Part shown: piece by piece, positions 12,901 through 24,763 of the stretch
Numbering within the stretch: position 1 is the stretch's first letter
How the letters are laid out: each line of letters starts with the position of its first letter
Assembly (NCBI GenBank): GCA_019321725.1
Contig: CM033106.1
Coordinates: 22,628,965-22,692,964, forward strand
DNA: 64,000 nt
From: Paulownia fortunei
Taxonomy: Eukaryota > Streptophyta > Magnoliopsida > Lamiales > Paulowniaceae
Direction: 5' to 3'
Position numbers and translations under genes: made by a program
Notes under the pieces: generated by a model
What the model saw: only the letters and a program-made list of their open reading frames with translations
Told to the model about the DNA's origin: nothing
Database searches by the model: none

Positions 12901-15474
12901 TTTTCTTTATAACCCTTGTTATGATTAGTGTGTGCATATATACTTACTTTCTCTAACTTTATTTATTTTGTACGCTTTTTTCTTTTATTTTTTTTTTCCT
13001 GTTAAGTGGCGGAAAACGGTACTCCATGGCTATTAAAGTCAGACTTATTAATTTTCCAAACAACTAAAATCTCTGTACAAAATTTCTCTCTTTTTCTCAT
13101 TTTTTATTTTCTTATTCTTTTCAAAACGGATGACATTCTTCCAACTCTCAAGAAGCAATTTTCTTTTTAATTTTTGTATTATTTTTCTATAATTTTTTGT
13201 AAGTTTTTCTACATTTTTCTTAGCTTTTGTATTGTTCTTGTAATTTTTTGTATTTTTTTGAATTAAGGTAATATTTATAAGCATTATTTTTAATTTTTTC
13301 AAATTAATATTTTGATACTAAATATTATTATTAAAACTCATTAAAATAAAAGAGAGGGGTATAGTAATCTTTAAAAATCTATCAATGTAAATATTTTAGT
13401 TTTTCTTGTCTTTTTTTCTTCTCTTCCCCTTCATCCTCTTTACCTCTGTCCACCACCAGTTTGTCATCCACCGCTCTACCCACCAACAATAGCCTTCTCC
13501 CACCACCTGGCCTACTTTCATTCTTCTTCTCCCCCAAGCCCAATCTAGCCCCCAAACCCAATTTTCGCTCTTCTTCTTCAATTGTGATATGTTATATATA
13601 TATATATATGTATAAATATAAATGATCATATATTTATATATATTAAAGGGAAAAAATAGGAATAATGAAATAAAAGAATAAAATATGGAGAATTGATTTT
13701 ATTTCTATTAAGATCTAATGTTTGATATACTTTAGATAGATCTACAGCCATATCTTCATCTTAGATCCAATAATTGAGATTTTTAAGGTTATAACCAGAA
13801 TTTCAACTATAAAATTAATGTTGTTAGTTTCAGAAGAGGATAGGAGCTAGTGTGCAGAGTTTTGTATTAACAATGGGAGGTTTTTAGGCTATTTTCTTAA
13901 CTTGGGGATTTTTTGCATTTTCGCTAAAACATAGGAGAAATTTTGTAATTTATCCTCCAAAAAATCTATAATCTCAATTTCCAACCTTATTAACCCCAGC
14001 TATCACTTGTCAATCAATATTTGCAACAAGAATTTACTAACACTATTGGGACCACACTACCTTCTACATTTAATTAATATAATACTATTTTCAAATTACA
14101 TCATTGTAATGGAACCAACTATTTAGAATCTTTCTAATATATTATTATATACAATTTAAATATTCAAAATAGATCCCACCACTATTAATTTAATCTAATT
14201 AATATATTATTATTTTCAAATTATATAATTGCAATAAAACTCACCTACTACAAATCATCCTAATAAATTATTATACCCAAATTGAATATGCGAAGTAAAC
14301 CCTTCCACTACCTACTTCACAAATTATTGTATACATAAATCATAGAAATGATGTTACTCAAAACATATAACCGAACACAATTTTATTTCTGTAACTTTAT
14401 TTCATAGCAAAAAAAATATCAAAATACACTCAACCAAATAATTTTCATTTTCAAACCTATATAATTAATATCAATACAATCATCCAAACATACTTTTAGT
14501 TTCACATGAAAACCAATACAACCCCCAAAACTTCATTGAAAATGTTGAATGACAACTCTTAGTGGAAAGAAAACCAAATGACGCCAAATTTTTATCAAAA
14601 TTAAATGGGAGTATTTAGGACTTTCTAATTGCAATGGAGGTTTTTAGGCTATTGTTTTAACATATATGGGTTTTTTGTAATTTTACTAAAATACAAGAGG
14701 TTTTTATTCCTAAAAATATAATTTTAAAAATTTATAAAATCAAGATTGAAAGATTAAGGATGCTTATGCACAAGGGTATCCCAGAGGACATACAATGGAT
14801 AATTGAAGCAAACATAAGAGTAGCAAGTGAGTTTTAATGCTAGTTTTCAAACTTGCTTCCTAGATATATGTCTGGTTTTGGTAAAATCACATATTTAAAA
14901 AATTGAGGAGCAAAAAAAGTACAAGTTGTGGGTCAGTCCATAAACTTGCTCGTTGGACTTGCAACACAAAGTTTAAGGAATGATTTTTAAAAATTGAGAA
15001 GATAAAATTTAATTTATTATGGATGGACTGAATAAGGAGTCTTTAAATGGCATTGTATTGACTCTTGAGACGCATTCATGCGGATTAGTACATCATGCAA
15101 TTCTTAATTTATGGAATTACTTTCGGGATGAATATGAGCATTATAGTCTTGAAAATCTGACATTAAAAGACCCTATTTGCTAGTTTATAAGAAAATTAGT
15201 GGGAAGCATATTTTCGACCCATTGAGAGCATTTAAACCTTTATTGGATGTAAAACTAGATAAAGATGTAAGTCATAATTACAACTACATATACATTCACG
15301 TGTAAATAGATAATTTTTAAATTTTATGTGTCCTTATTTTCAACCTTTCTAACAAAAGAAAACGACATGCAATAATTGCATTCTCTGTTCACATCTCAAA
15401 AATAGCACCGCACTCACTCCATTTTTGCACAACTCACTTTAAATAATAATAATAATAAAAATCTCTTCCACTGA
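12901..15474. other. Gene-poor AT-rich stretch
   Basis: No convincing reading frame. It holds a pyrimidine-rich patch near 13395-13580, an (AT)n run near 13593-13610, and a diverged direct repeat pair at about 13871-13946 and 14631-14705. A short piece near 14925-14990 reads HKLARWTC on the plus strand, reminiscent of the end of a LINE-type RNase H, but this is too short to annotate as a gene. Confidence 0.5.
13871..14705 (+). repeat. Diverged direct repeat pair
   Basis: A ~75-bp sequence starting CAATGG-GAGGTTTTTAGGCT at 13871-13946 recurs at 14631-14705 with roughly 75-80% identity by eye and shared TTTTTTG and CTAAAAnA blocks. The 0.7 kb between them is AT-rich and non-coding. They could be ends of a small element or an old duplication; no target duplication was found. 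Confidence 0.45.
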
Positions 15475-15475
15475 T

Positions 15476-16106
15476 AAGTTCAACTATATTTGTGTCTTTT
15501 GTGGATCCAATTTAGGAAAAATGGTGAGTTTATAAGGGCAGCCAATAACTTTGGTAGAATTTTTGTAGAAAGAAAAATTAATTTAGCATATGGGGAAGGC
15601 ATTTTGGGATAATAGGGAGTGTTGCTACTTCTGATCTTGTAGGAGGAGTCAAAGTTTTAGGAATTATCCCAAAATATTTAATAGTACAGAATATTATAAG
15701 TATGACTATCAGAGATAAGCTAAAAGTGTCACATAATCAGGACAAAATGCCTAACATATTAAATAATGCGAATGTATTCATTACCCTACCTTATGGTTTT
15801 GATACATTTGAGGAGTTATTTCAAGTTATCTCTTGGGTACAACTCAACATTCACTGGAAACCTGTTGGTATTCTTAATGTTAATGGTTTCTATGATGATT
15901 TGCTATCTTTTGTAGATCATACTATGGAAAAAGATTTTATTTCACCATCTGCAAGACGAATCCCCATTTCTACTCCAATACCTGACTAACTGATTGATCA
16001 ACTTCTAGCATATGTGTCAGGACCTGATCCAACTTTGGCCTGTGTGGATTGGTCTAACAAGGATAGTGGTCGAAAATACAAAATGAATTTGACTCTCAGC
16101 CCGTGA
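15476..16106 (+). pseudogene. LONELY GUY (LOG) cytokinin phosphoribohydrolase, intronless pseudogene
   Basis: LOG enzymes release free cytokinin bases from cytokinin riboside monophosphates. Almost the whole protein can be followed without introns. The N-terminal Rossmann start ICVFCGSN is near 15484-15510. RKINLAYGEG follows, then two stops and a frameshift near 15610, where the next frame resumes. GGVKVLGIIPK is near 15642-15675. The frame from 15702 then carries the region corresponding to the conserved PGGxGTxxE signature (here LPYGFDTFEE, so the two catalytic-loop glycines are not both kept), and KPVGILNVNGFYDDLL and FISPSARR. After an in-frame TAA at 15987 the C-terminal tail is still readable to TGA at 16104. 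Plant LOG genes have several introns, so contiguity across these positions points to a retrocopy. No poly(A) tract or target duplication was seen. Confidence 0.88.
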
Positions 16107-19100
16107 AATTTAACATTAATGGTTTGAACTAATAGGCCAAAATGTTTTGTCTTACCAAAATATGCCTCGAAATTTCGTAGATTAACTTGAAAACAAAATG
16201 GTCAATTTTGTGACTACCTATCTTATGCTCAATTTTAGTTTGAATATTTGTTCCCTGAGTGTTTTAACTATTTTCCAACTCTATGAGTGAACACCTTACC
16301 AACTTAAATGACAAACATTTACCTATGAGAATATAGAGTTAAGGCTTTTTCATGATTTATTTTGAAGTTATATATCTTGGTCTGTGGAATAAAAGGTTGG
16401 CTTAGTGCATATAAGCACAACATCTTTTGAAAATTCTAAAAAAAAATCTCAATAGCATCTGTGATCGCTGACAAATAATTATTTATGATTGTTAGACTAT
16501 TTTGTAGGTTTCTTTTAAATTTTGATCATCATACCATGCTCTCTTTTATTTGTATTAGATTTCATTCCGCTATAATTACTAGAAATTAATAATAAATTGG
16601 TTGGTGTATGATGAACATTTAAAAGTGTACAATTAATTAAGATTTATATAATTATTTTTACTTTTAAATTGTCACAAGAACTCTCAATTAAAGCATTTTT
16701 GTATTTTAGGAATAAAATGGGAAATCAACATAAAAATTAAGATTAATTGTGCAGGTTTTAGAAAAAACTGGTATAACTTTGATTCCGAAATGATTTTGGA
16801 TTAATTCTTGAGGCTATAGATTGATAAGTCATTTAGTTACAAGTTTGTGCAAACTATGGATCCCATACTAAATGTGTAAGGATCAAAGAAGTTGATTACA
16901 AGTAGTTGTAAAAAAATGGATCACCAAAAATTCATGTCAAAGTTAAGCCCACTTCTAACATATTTTACCAATTGGGTCATATCTCTTAAACTAAAATTAC
17001 TTTTGGACTGACATTTGAATGTGTTATAAAAAAATGGTAGATAAACAAGTTTGCTAAAGACAAGATGGTGAGAAAATATGTCACAATGGTCAATAAATAT
17101 ATTGTAATGCACTATTGATGTTGAAGGATGACTTTTGAACATGATCTGATAATTTGACCATATCTCTTTCATCTAGCGGCCAAATTTGGCAAATACCGTA
17201 TGCAAATAATCAGCACAGAAAGATATACAACCTTTATTCTTTTTAGTCATCATCAAAATCTTATTGCATTCGGCGTAAAAATTCAATTCAATCAGGTAGG
17301 TGAAGATTTAGAAGATTTGATATAATAACTTACCAACTCTTGACAACTAACATACCATTTGATTGTTTAACTCCTCTATTATATACTTGGCCTCTAGCAT
17401 ACTCCATGCACTATAAATTAGTCATGTATTAAACTTGTAAGAGTGGGAGTAGAGGGTTTCTTTAGGCTAATTTTCTAGTAGTAATAAAAATGTATTCTCT
17501 AGTTTCTCTTCTATTTTTAGTCTTTCATACTTTCATTATGTCTTTCGAAATTTAATTTTGCTAAGAAAAAATGGTGAATATCTTGATGGAAAAAGAGGAA
17601 CAGTTATAAAAATAGATAATATAAGTATGTTGTGTTATTGTTTTAATTTTTGATCCAAACTCTACTTATTTTGTGATGATTCTTGATTTATGTATCACTA
17701 AGACACAATATATACTTAGATTCATTTAACTAGACATTTGGTTTTACTACACCAACCACTAAACGTGAAACCTTGAATTATTGTAAACAAAGGTGTGTAT
17801 AAATACTTGATTTCATAAATAAGTGTTGGCGTTAAAGACAAAATTATGATTTTAGAACCTTTATTATGTATGGATTCCAATAGTGGTAATTAAAAGAGGT
17901 AAAAAGAATAAATAATTATTCATCTATCCAAAACTCAAGAGTGAATCCCTAATTCTCAATACTTTTATTATTATTATTTTTAGTTATAGCATATATTATT
18001 TTTTTTAAACCATATAAACCCCATCTTTTTTTAGAATTATAATTCTGAAATTTTCAAACAACTTCCCTATTAAACATCCTCACACTCATGAAAAATTTAT
18101 TACTTGACATAACATGCACTTGGGTTTGTAACCTTAATTTATAGCAATTCCCACCATTTGCATCGGTCATTTCTCGCTCCAATCTAGCTTATTTTCCATT
18201 AGCAATATGTTAAAAATTGCAACACCTCCTATGGTTGGAAAAAAAAAAGAACATGTATGTTGAAGCACTTGTAGTTCATAAAATTGCAATTTTCGTTAAT
18301 ATTTTTTATTTGTTTCAATTGGTGGGGGTAAGGTGAGATGAAGAAGGGAACATAATGGGAGGAAGTGAACGGTTGGAAGCATTAAGGTAGAAGTGACTGA
18401 TATGATAGATGATGGTGGTGAATAGTGGTGGTCAAGATAGGAGTTAGAATAGCCTTGGAAAATGGAAATAATAGGTTTAGAGTATTGTATTCTGATAATT
18501 GAGAAATTGAGAAATGGGATATTTTCAATGATATTGGAAAAACAAATATGATTTCAGTATTTTGCATAATAAAAAATGGGAAGATTCCTTTGGAAAGAAA
18601 CCAAGCATGCTTAGAATTTCCCAAAAAAAAAAAATTTAAAAGTAGAAATGTTATTAAAATATTTTATATTTAAATAGTATATAATACATGATAATAAATT
18701 TAATAATAAAATAATATTTTATATGAAATAATAATTATAATTATTAACTAAAAATGAAATAAATATAATAAAAAATGAAAATGATATTTCAAGTAAATTG
18801 GATCAAAAAGCATTGGTACATAACTGAGCTCAATTGATTACGGGTCAAGTTTAAATACTAACACATGTCCTAGTGGCCATATACTAGGTACTCATTGAAT
18901 ACAATGCACCATCAATCATATACATATCATTTGATCGAATGTAAATATTACTACTCATCTCGAGTATATTACACTTATTAGGGTTTTGCAAGGGGCAACA
19001 CCATAAATATAACATCATCATTTTTTTTTATTTGTAATACTCATCATTTAGGGGATGATTGATATACATGAATATTTTTAGATAGGAAATGAAAGAATTT

Positions 19101-20040
19101 AAAAATAGAATGAAGATGAAAAATAAATGATATTAACATAAAATAACCAATGATTGGCATGACCAAGGAATAAGGAATGAAAGAATTTAAAAATAGAATG
19201 AAGATGGAAAATAAATGATATTAACATAAAATAACCTATGCTTGGCATGACCAAGGAATAAGGAATGAATTGAATCAAGATTCCTCGAATCATTCCATGC
19301 ATATATTTGATAAATAGTAATGGATGGTAAATATATTAAACAAATGACTAAAATGCCTTTTATGTCAGCAATATTATTTAAAAATATTAATTTCAACATA
19401 ATATATTTTGTTACGATGTTACCATAGATTTAGATAAAATTACAATTAATTTTATACGGTAATATTTATATATTTCATACAAAAATCATATATTTACTAT
19501 GTAAAATAGATACTTATTCATAATATATAATAGATACTAATATTTAGTAATATAAAAGTGTATAATAACGTTAGTGTATATCACATTTACAAAAAAATAT
19601 TTGTAAAGTATCTAATTATATAATAAAATAAATATATTTATTACTTAGATTAATATTGGAATTACTATAAATTATATATATAAAATATATATGTTATGTT
19701 TAAATAATATATTTTAGTATTTTATTTGATATTTATTATATACAAAAATCAATGGATAAATAAATTTGTATATATATAAATATATAAATATATATATATA
19801 TTTTTTTTAAGTAAGTTTGAACAATATTTTATTCAACTTTATTGAATTTGGTTACACGGGGCCATTTACTTTATTAGGGGGATTGATGAAAAATATAATA
19901 AATTGTGGGATATGAACTAATTTATCACTAAATAATATTGTATAACTTGGGTTGATTGTGATGAGAATATTTTAACGTAAAATTTGATCATTTATGTATT
20001 TTATGGGATAAATGAGTGTGATGGTAATAAGAGCAAAATG
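16107..20040. other. Gene-free AT-rich stretch
   Basis: Nothing coding recognised on either strand; the short frames here lack family motifs and have AT-driven composition. Very AT-rich blocks occupy 18650-18790 and 19400-19810. The only structure I can support is the 88-bp tandem repeat near 19089-19270. The last bases adjoin the ubiquitin-protease exon at about 20046. Confidence 0.55.
19089..19270. repeat. 88-bp tandem repeat, about 2.1 copies
   Basis: ATGAAAGAATTTAAAAATAG starts at 19089 and again at 19177, with the following ~85 bases nearly identical (three or four substitutions). A third copy begins at 19265 and breaks off. The few differences suggest a fairly recent duplication in non-coding DNA. 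Confidence 0.85.
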
Positions 20041-20045
20041 CCTCA

Positions 20046-20111
20046 ATGATATCTGCCAAATTTGGAAACTTGAGGAAATATCTGGATTGTGAAAAACCTC
20101 TTGGAATGAAT
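20046..20111 (+). pseudogene. Ubiquitin-specific protease (UBP5/8 type) exon fragment, upstream exon
   Basis: The frame ends in KYLDCEKPLGMN at 20111, followed at once by GTATGT, a good plant 5' splice site, in phase 0. The next exon, at 32685, begins after an AG with GKLAIAFGDLLRELWAPG, also phase 0. In plant UBP5/8/9/11-type deubiquitinases the corresponding residues (a ...NPLGM followed by G-E/K-L-A-L/I-A-F-G-D-L-L) are contiguous. Compared with the family about seven residues before the Pro-Leu-Gly-Met are missing here. The exon's 5' limit is uncertain. The catalytic Cys box expected just upstream was not found, so this is a gene remnant rather than a working exon. Between 20112 and 32684 the intron holds the nested transposons. 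Confidence 0.75.
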
Positions 20112-20158
20112 GTATGTATTTGTTCCCTTTGCAATTTTATTCTGTTATATGTTCATAG

Positions 20159-20421
20159 TGAAGAGTTGAGAAGAGACAGAATATGTGTGAATATCGTTAC
20201 TCCTGTCATTGATAAGATTGAATACAATATATATATATATATATACACACATAACAATAGTATTACTCCAATGGAAAGAATAAATCACCTAGCACTAATT
20301 TAGGGATCAATTAACAGAAGTTTAGGGGTTTTCTAAATATAAAGGATTCTAACAATAATTTGAACATTCAGAATTACATTCCATAATTCACATGAGTGAT
20401 TAGTTGTGACTTTCCTTATTA
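20159..20421 (-). repeat. 3' LTR of copia-B with TA...CA ends
   Basis: Read on the minus strand it starts TAATAAGGAAAGTCAC and ends ...CTCTTCA at 20159. The right-hand copy has the same limits. The polypurine tract CATGGGGGC lies next to its start (plus strand GCCCCCATG from 20423). Contains an (AT)n run at 20228-20245. Confidence 0.85.
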
Positions 20422-20535
20422 TGCCCCCATGAGATGGAGTTCCCGGAGAGAACACCAATCTTCATAAATCACATGATCGTTTACGAAATAGAGGCTTAGT
20501 TAAATCAGCAAGTTGATTGGACGGACGAAATGAAT
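20422..20535 (-). pseudogene. copia-B RNase H C-terminus and polypurine tract
   Basis: Minus strand: NQLADLTKPLFRKR and a stop, the usual end of copia pol, then about 60 bases including the G-rich polypurine tract, then the LTR. It is the detached tail of the pol pseudogene that continues at 25689; the two are separated by copia-C. The joint between the two parts has lost about ten codons compared with the family. Confidence 0.85.
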
Positions 20536-21180
20536 TGTAAGAAATTGGTATTGAAAATTAGGGTTTGATCCAACTTTGATCAATAAATAAAATGGATTCT
20601 ATTTTATAAAAATAGATATAATTTGATTAAATATAATATACGTCATGAGTAGATAACTTTAGTATATCAGATTTCTCAAAATCAATTTCGGGTGAATGAG
20701 AAATTAATGGATAAAGTAAGCCACTTAAATAAATGGTTGATTATGGAATATTGGGAATGTGAAAAGTCACAAATTCCATATTGGAATAGTGGAGCAACTT
20801 TGTCTTACATATATAGAATCTCACTTTAATAATGAGTAATCAAGTGGAACTCTCCTATGGTGCACTCTGGTGGTCTTTTGGCTATCTTTAACTAGCTCAA
20901 GAAGCTACGAGGATGATGTGTAGCACCATCCAAGCCCGCGCGCGCATATCGCAAAGGTCGCATTAGGCGCTTTAGAAGCGAACTTTGCACTTAGCACGTA
21001 CGCATCATTGCGAGAAGTTGAGGGACCTTAAATTTTTCAGAAATTGAACCAAGGTGGCTCGGTGACGTGGCTAGTGTGAGCTGATGTAACAGATATATTC
21101 AATTGGTGTACGCGTCGCAAGACAATGTGCGGTTGGAAGCTAAATCGGTGTGACCGGACACACAGCTACTAACAAGGCAC
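20536..21180 (+). repeat. Left LTR-like end of copia-C
   Basis: Begins TGTAAGAAATTGGTATTG at the target duplication. Contains a TATA-like CATATATAGAATCTC near 20810 and a GC-richer patch with CCCGCGCGCGCATATCGC near 20936. It has no CCCAACA end and no primer site; gag-like sequence starts near 21185. Interpreted as the 5' part of a 5' LTR truncated by deletion. Confidence 0.6.
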
Positions 21181-21184
21181 GTCC

Positions 21185-21860
21185 AAAGGTTATGAGTGGA
21201 CCAAACCGCTAACTAGAGAAAAAGTACAACACAGAAGATGCTGGCTTGAAGAAATTTATAGTCGGCAAGTTTCTAGACTTCAAGATGGTGGATTCCAAAA
21301 CTATGATGGATCAAGTCCAACAGTTGCAAATAATCTTGCATGACATACATGCTAAAGATATGCAACTCAGTGAATCTTTTTAGGTAGTTGCTATTATTGA
21401 TAAGCTGCCACCACTGTGGAAAGACTTCAAAAACTACCTAAAGCACAAGCGAAATGAGATGGGACTTGAGGATTCGATTGTCAGACTGTAAATTGAAGAA
21501 GATAACCGCAAATCTGAAATTAAATTCGATAAACTGCCTATGGAAGCTAAGGCAAACTTGATGGAACCAAATGCTAGCAAGAAGAGGAAGCACATGGGTA
21601 ATGGCCAGAAACAAGGAAATGAAAAGAAGTTTAAAGGGAACTGCTACAACTATGACAAGCCAAACCACAAGACCAAGGATTATCGACTTCCAAAGAAAGA
21701 CAATCAGAACCAGGTGCATGTGACCGAGAATAAGATAATACCAATAGATATGATAGAGTTGGACCTATCAGCTATCGTGTTTTAAGCCAACTTGGTGGAT
21801 AACCCGAGAGAGTGGTAGAACAATAAGGTGCAACATGCCACATCTGCTCTGATAAACAGA
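21185..21860 (+). pseudogene. copia-C gag pseudogene, 5' truncated
   Basis: Gag of the UBN2 type: DFKMVDSKTMMDQVQQLQII-like helical region from about 21280, with stops near 21385 and 21490, then the frame 21540-21785 with a basic stretch and a zinc knuckle reading CYNYDKPNHKTKDY (about 21642-21683), in which the second and fourth ligands are Tyr. The N-terminus is absent. It passes into the protease region near 21800. Confidence 0.8.
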
Positions 21861-24763
21861 TGTTTTCATCTTATATTCCAATCAATGGAAGGAAACTGTA
21901 TATGGGAAACTCTGCAACTTCCAACATTGTCGGTCTAGGCAAATTAGTGCTGAAGATGACCTCAGGTAAAGAGCTAACCCTTGTTGATGTGCTACATGTC
22001 CTAGACATTCGTAAGAACCTGGTGTCAGGCTCCTTATTAGTTAAAGCTGGTTTTAGACTAGTGTTTGAGTCTGAAAAGTTTGTACTTACTAAAAATGGAC
22101 AGTTCATAGGAAAGAGGTACTTAGAAAAAGGATTGTTCTAGATGAATGTAATGAATGTACTCCGTAACTTTGAAAGTAATAAAGTTAAATCCTCTTTTTA
22201 CTTGATTAAGTGTTCAAATTTATGGCATGTTAGATTAGGACATGTTAATTTTAATACTTTGCGAAGATTAGTAAATTTAAATTTACTTCATTTAAGTTTG
22301 ATTCACAACAAAAGTGTGAAATTTGTTTTAAGGCAAAAATGGCTAAAACACCATTCCATTTAGTGGAAAAAAATACAATACCTCTAGAATTAATTCATAG
22401 TGATATGTGTGACTTAAAATTTGTGCAAACTAGAGGTGGGAAAAAGTATTCCATTACTTTTATTGATGATTACACAAGATATTGTTATGTGTATCTTTTG
22501 AAAAGTAAAGATGAGGCTTAGAAGCTTTTAAAAACTGTAAGAATGAGATTGAAATCAACTTAGTAAATGAATAAAAATTATTCATAGTGATAGAGGGGGA
22601 GAATATGTAGCTCCGTTTGAAAAATTTTACTCAGAATCAGACATTATTGATCAAACTACAGCTCCTTACTCGCCTCAATCAAACGGTGTAGCTGAACACA
22701 AAAATCGTACTCTTAAGGAGATGCTATGTTAATAAATTCTGGTTTATCTCAAAATTTGTGGGGGGAAGCTACCCTCTCAGCAAACCACATTCTTAATAAA
22801 ATACCACACAAGAGTAAGAATGAAACTCCTTATGAGTTGTGGAAATGTCGTAAGCCTTCCTACAAATATCTTAAAGTGTGGGGGTGTTTGGCAAAGGTAG
22901 AAATACCCAAACCAAAACAAATTAAAATTGGGCCTCAGACAATCGATTTCATTTTTATTGGATATGTAAATAAAAGTAGTGCATATCGATTTATTATGCA
23001 CAAATCAACAATTCCCGATATACATGAAGGTACAATTATAAAATCAATAAATGCTATATTTTTTGAAGATATCTTTCCTTGCCAAGAAAGAAAAGAAGTT
23101 AGTTCTCGTAAAAGAACTTATGAAACTGCAAATGGTAATCATCAAAGTGATGAAGAACCAAAACGCAGTAAAAGGACCAAAATAGCTAAAACATTTGGTC
23201 TAGATTTTCTAACTTATATGATAGAAAATGAACCAAGTGCAATCACTGAAGCATTGTCTAGTCCAGAAGCTCCATTCTGCAAAGAAGCTATTAACAGTGA
23301 AATAAAATCCATTTTGCAAAATTACACTTGGGAGTTAGTTGATCTCCCACCGGAAAGTAAGACTTTAGGATGTAAATGGATCCTTAAAAGGAAATACAAA
23401 ACTGATGGATCTATTGATAAGTACAAGGCTAGATTAGTAGGTAAAGGGTTCAAACAAAAAGAAGGTCTTGATTTCTTTGACACATATTCACTAGTAACAA
23501 GGATCACATCTATTAGAGTACTCATTGCAATTGCAACATTGCATAACCTTGAGATACATCAAATGGTTGTGAAAATGGTCTTTCTAAATGGTGAATTAGA
23601 AGAAGAAATTTACATGAAACAGCCCGAAGGGTTTGTTGCTCCCAATCAAGAGAAAAAGGTATGTAGATTAATTAAGTCATTATATGGACTTAAACAAGCA
23701 CCAAAATAATTATACGAGAAATTTGATAGAACAATAATGTCAAATGGCTTCAAAATCAATGAATGTGATAAATGCGTCTATATAAAAGGCACACTAGATG
23801 CTTATGTCATTGTCTGTCTATATGTAGACGGCATATTAATTATGGGTAGTAGTCATGATATAATCATGAATACTAAGAAAATATTATATAAACATTTTGA
23901 TATGAAAGATATGGGATTAGCAGATGTCATATTGGGAATTAAGATCAATAAAACATCTAAAGGGCTTATTCTATCGCAGTCTCATTATGTTGAGGTAGTA
24001 CTTAGAAAGTTTAATGCGTACGATACTTTCCCAGTAAAAACACCAGTGGACTTAAGTTTGCATTTAGCTAAAACCCATGATGAACCCGTATCACAGTTAG
24101 AATATTCTCGAATAATTAGCATTTTGATTTATGAATTGCACACGTCCAGATATTGCTTACTCAATCAACAAGTTGAGTAAGTTTACAAGTAATCCAAGCA
24201 ATGACCTTTGGAAGGCATTGATAAGGGTTCTTAAATATTTAAGATTCACCTTAAATTATGGATTATATTATACTAGATATCCAACTATACTGGAAAGGTA
24301 CAGTGATGTAAATTGGATATCTGACACAAAAGACTCAAAGTCTACTAGTGGTTATATTTTTACCATTGTGGTGGAGATGTGTCATGGAAATACTCTAAAC
24401 AAACTTGTATAGCTCGATCCACAATGGAATCAGAGTTTATAGCTTTAGATAAAGCTGGAGAAGAAGTAAAATGGCTTCGTAATTTTTTAGAGGATATTCC
24501 TTGTTGGCATAAGCTAGTGCCTACAATTATGATACATTGTGAAAGCCAGTCAGCTATTGAAAAGGCACAAAATCGTATGTACAATGGTAAGTCTCGACAT
24601 AAACATCAAAGACATAATACCATAATGCAGTTGATCTTAAATGAAGTTATTTCTATTAATTACGTAAAATCAAAAGAAAACTTATCAGATCCAATAACTA
24701 AAGGTTTGGGTGGAGATTAAGTTTACTACTTATCAAGGGAAATGGGCCTAAAACCTATAAAGT
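21861..24763 (+). pseudogene. copia-C pol pseudogene
   Basis: Order: protease remnant and its C-terminal fold (21860-22141); GAG-pre-integrase with LWHVRLGHVN (about 22220-22250); integrase core (22339-22725, with [12 protein letters not shown] and an NGVAEHKNRT motif near 22683); a long open stretch of 327 codons at 22726-23709 covering the integrase C-terminus and the first half of RT, with VFLNGELEEEIYMKQPEGF; the second RT half (23737-24180), with the catalytic box reading YVDG; and RNase H (24131-24720), continuing past a stop to about 24763. The RT active-site Asp is replaced by Gly. Fewer lesions than copia-A or copia-B, in line with its being inserted into copia-B. Confidence 0.9.

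Noticed and set aside
14925..14990. HKLARWTC as a LINE RNase H end
   Set aside because: Only about ten residues of resemblance, and no upstream domain in any frame.
18382..18624. Minus-strand frame of 80 codons
   Set aside because: AT-driven hydrophobic composition, no family motif, no neighbouring exons.
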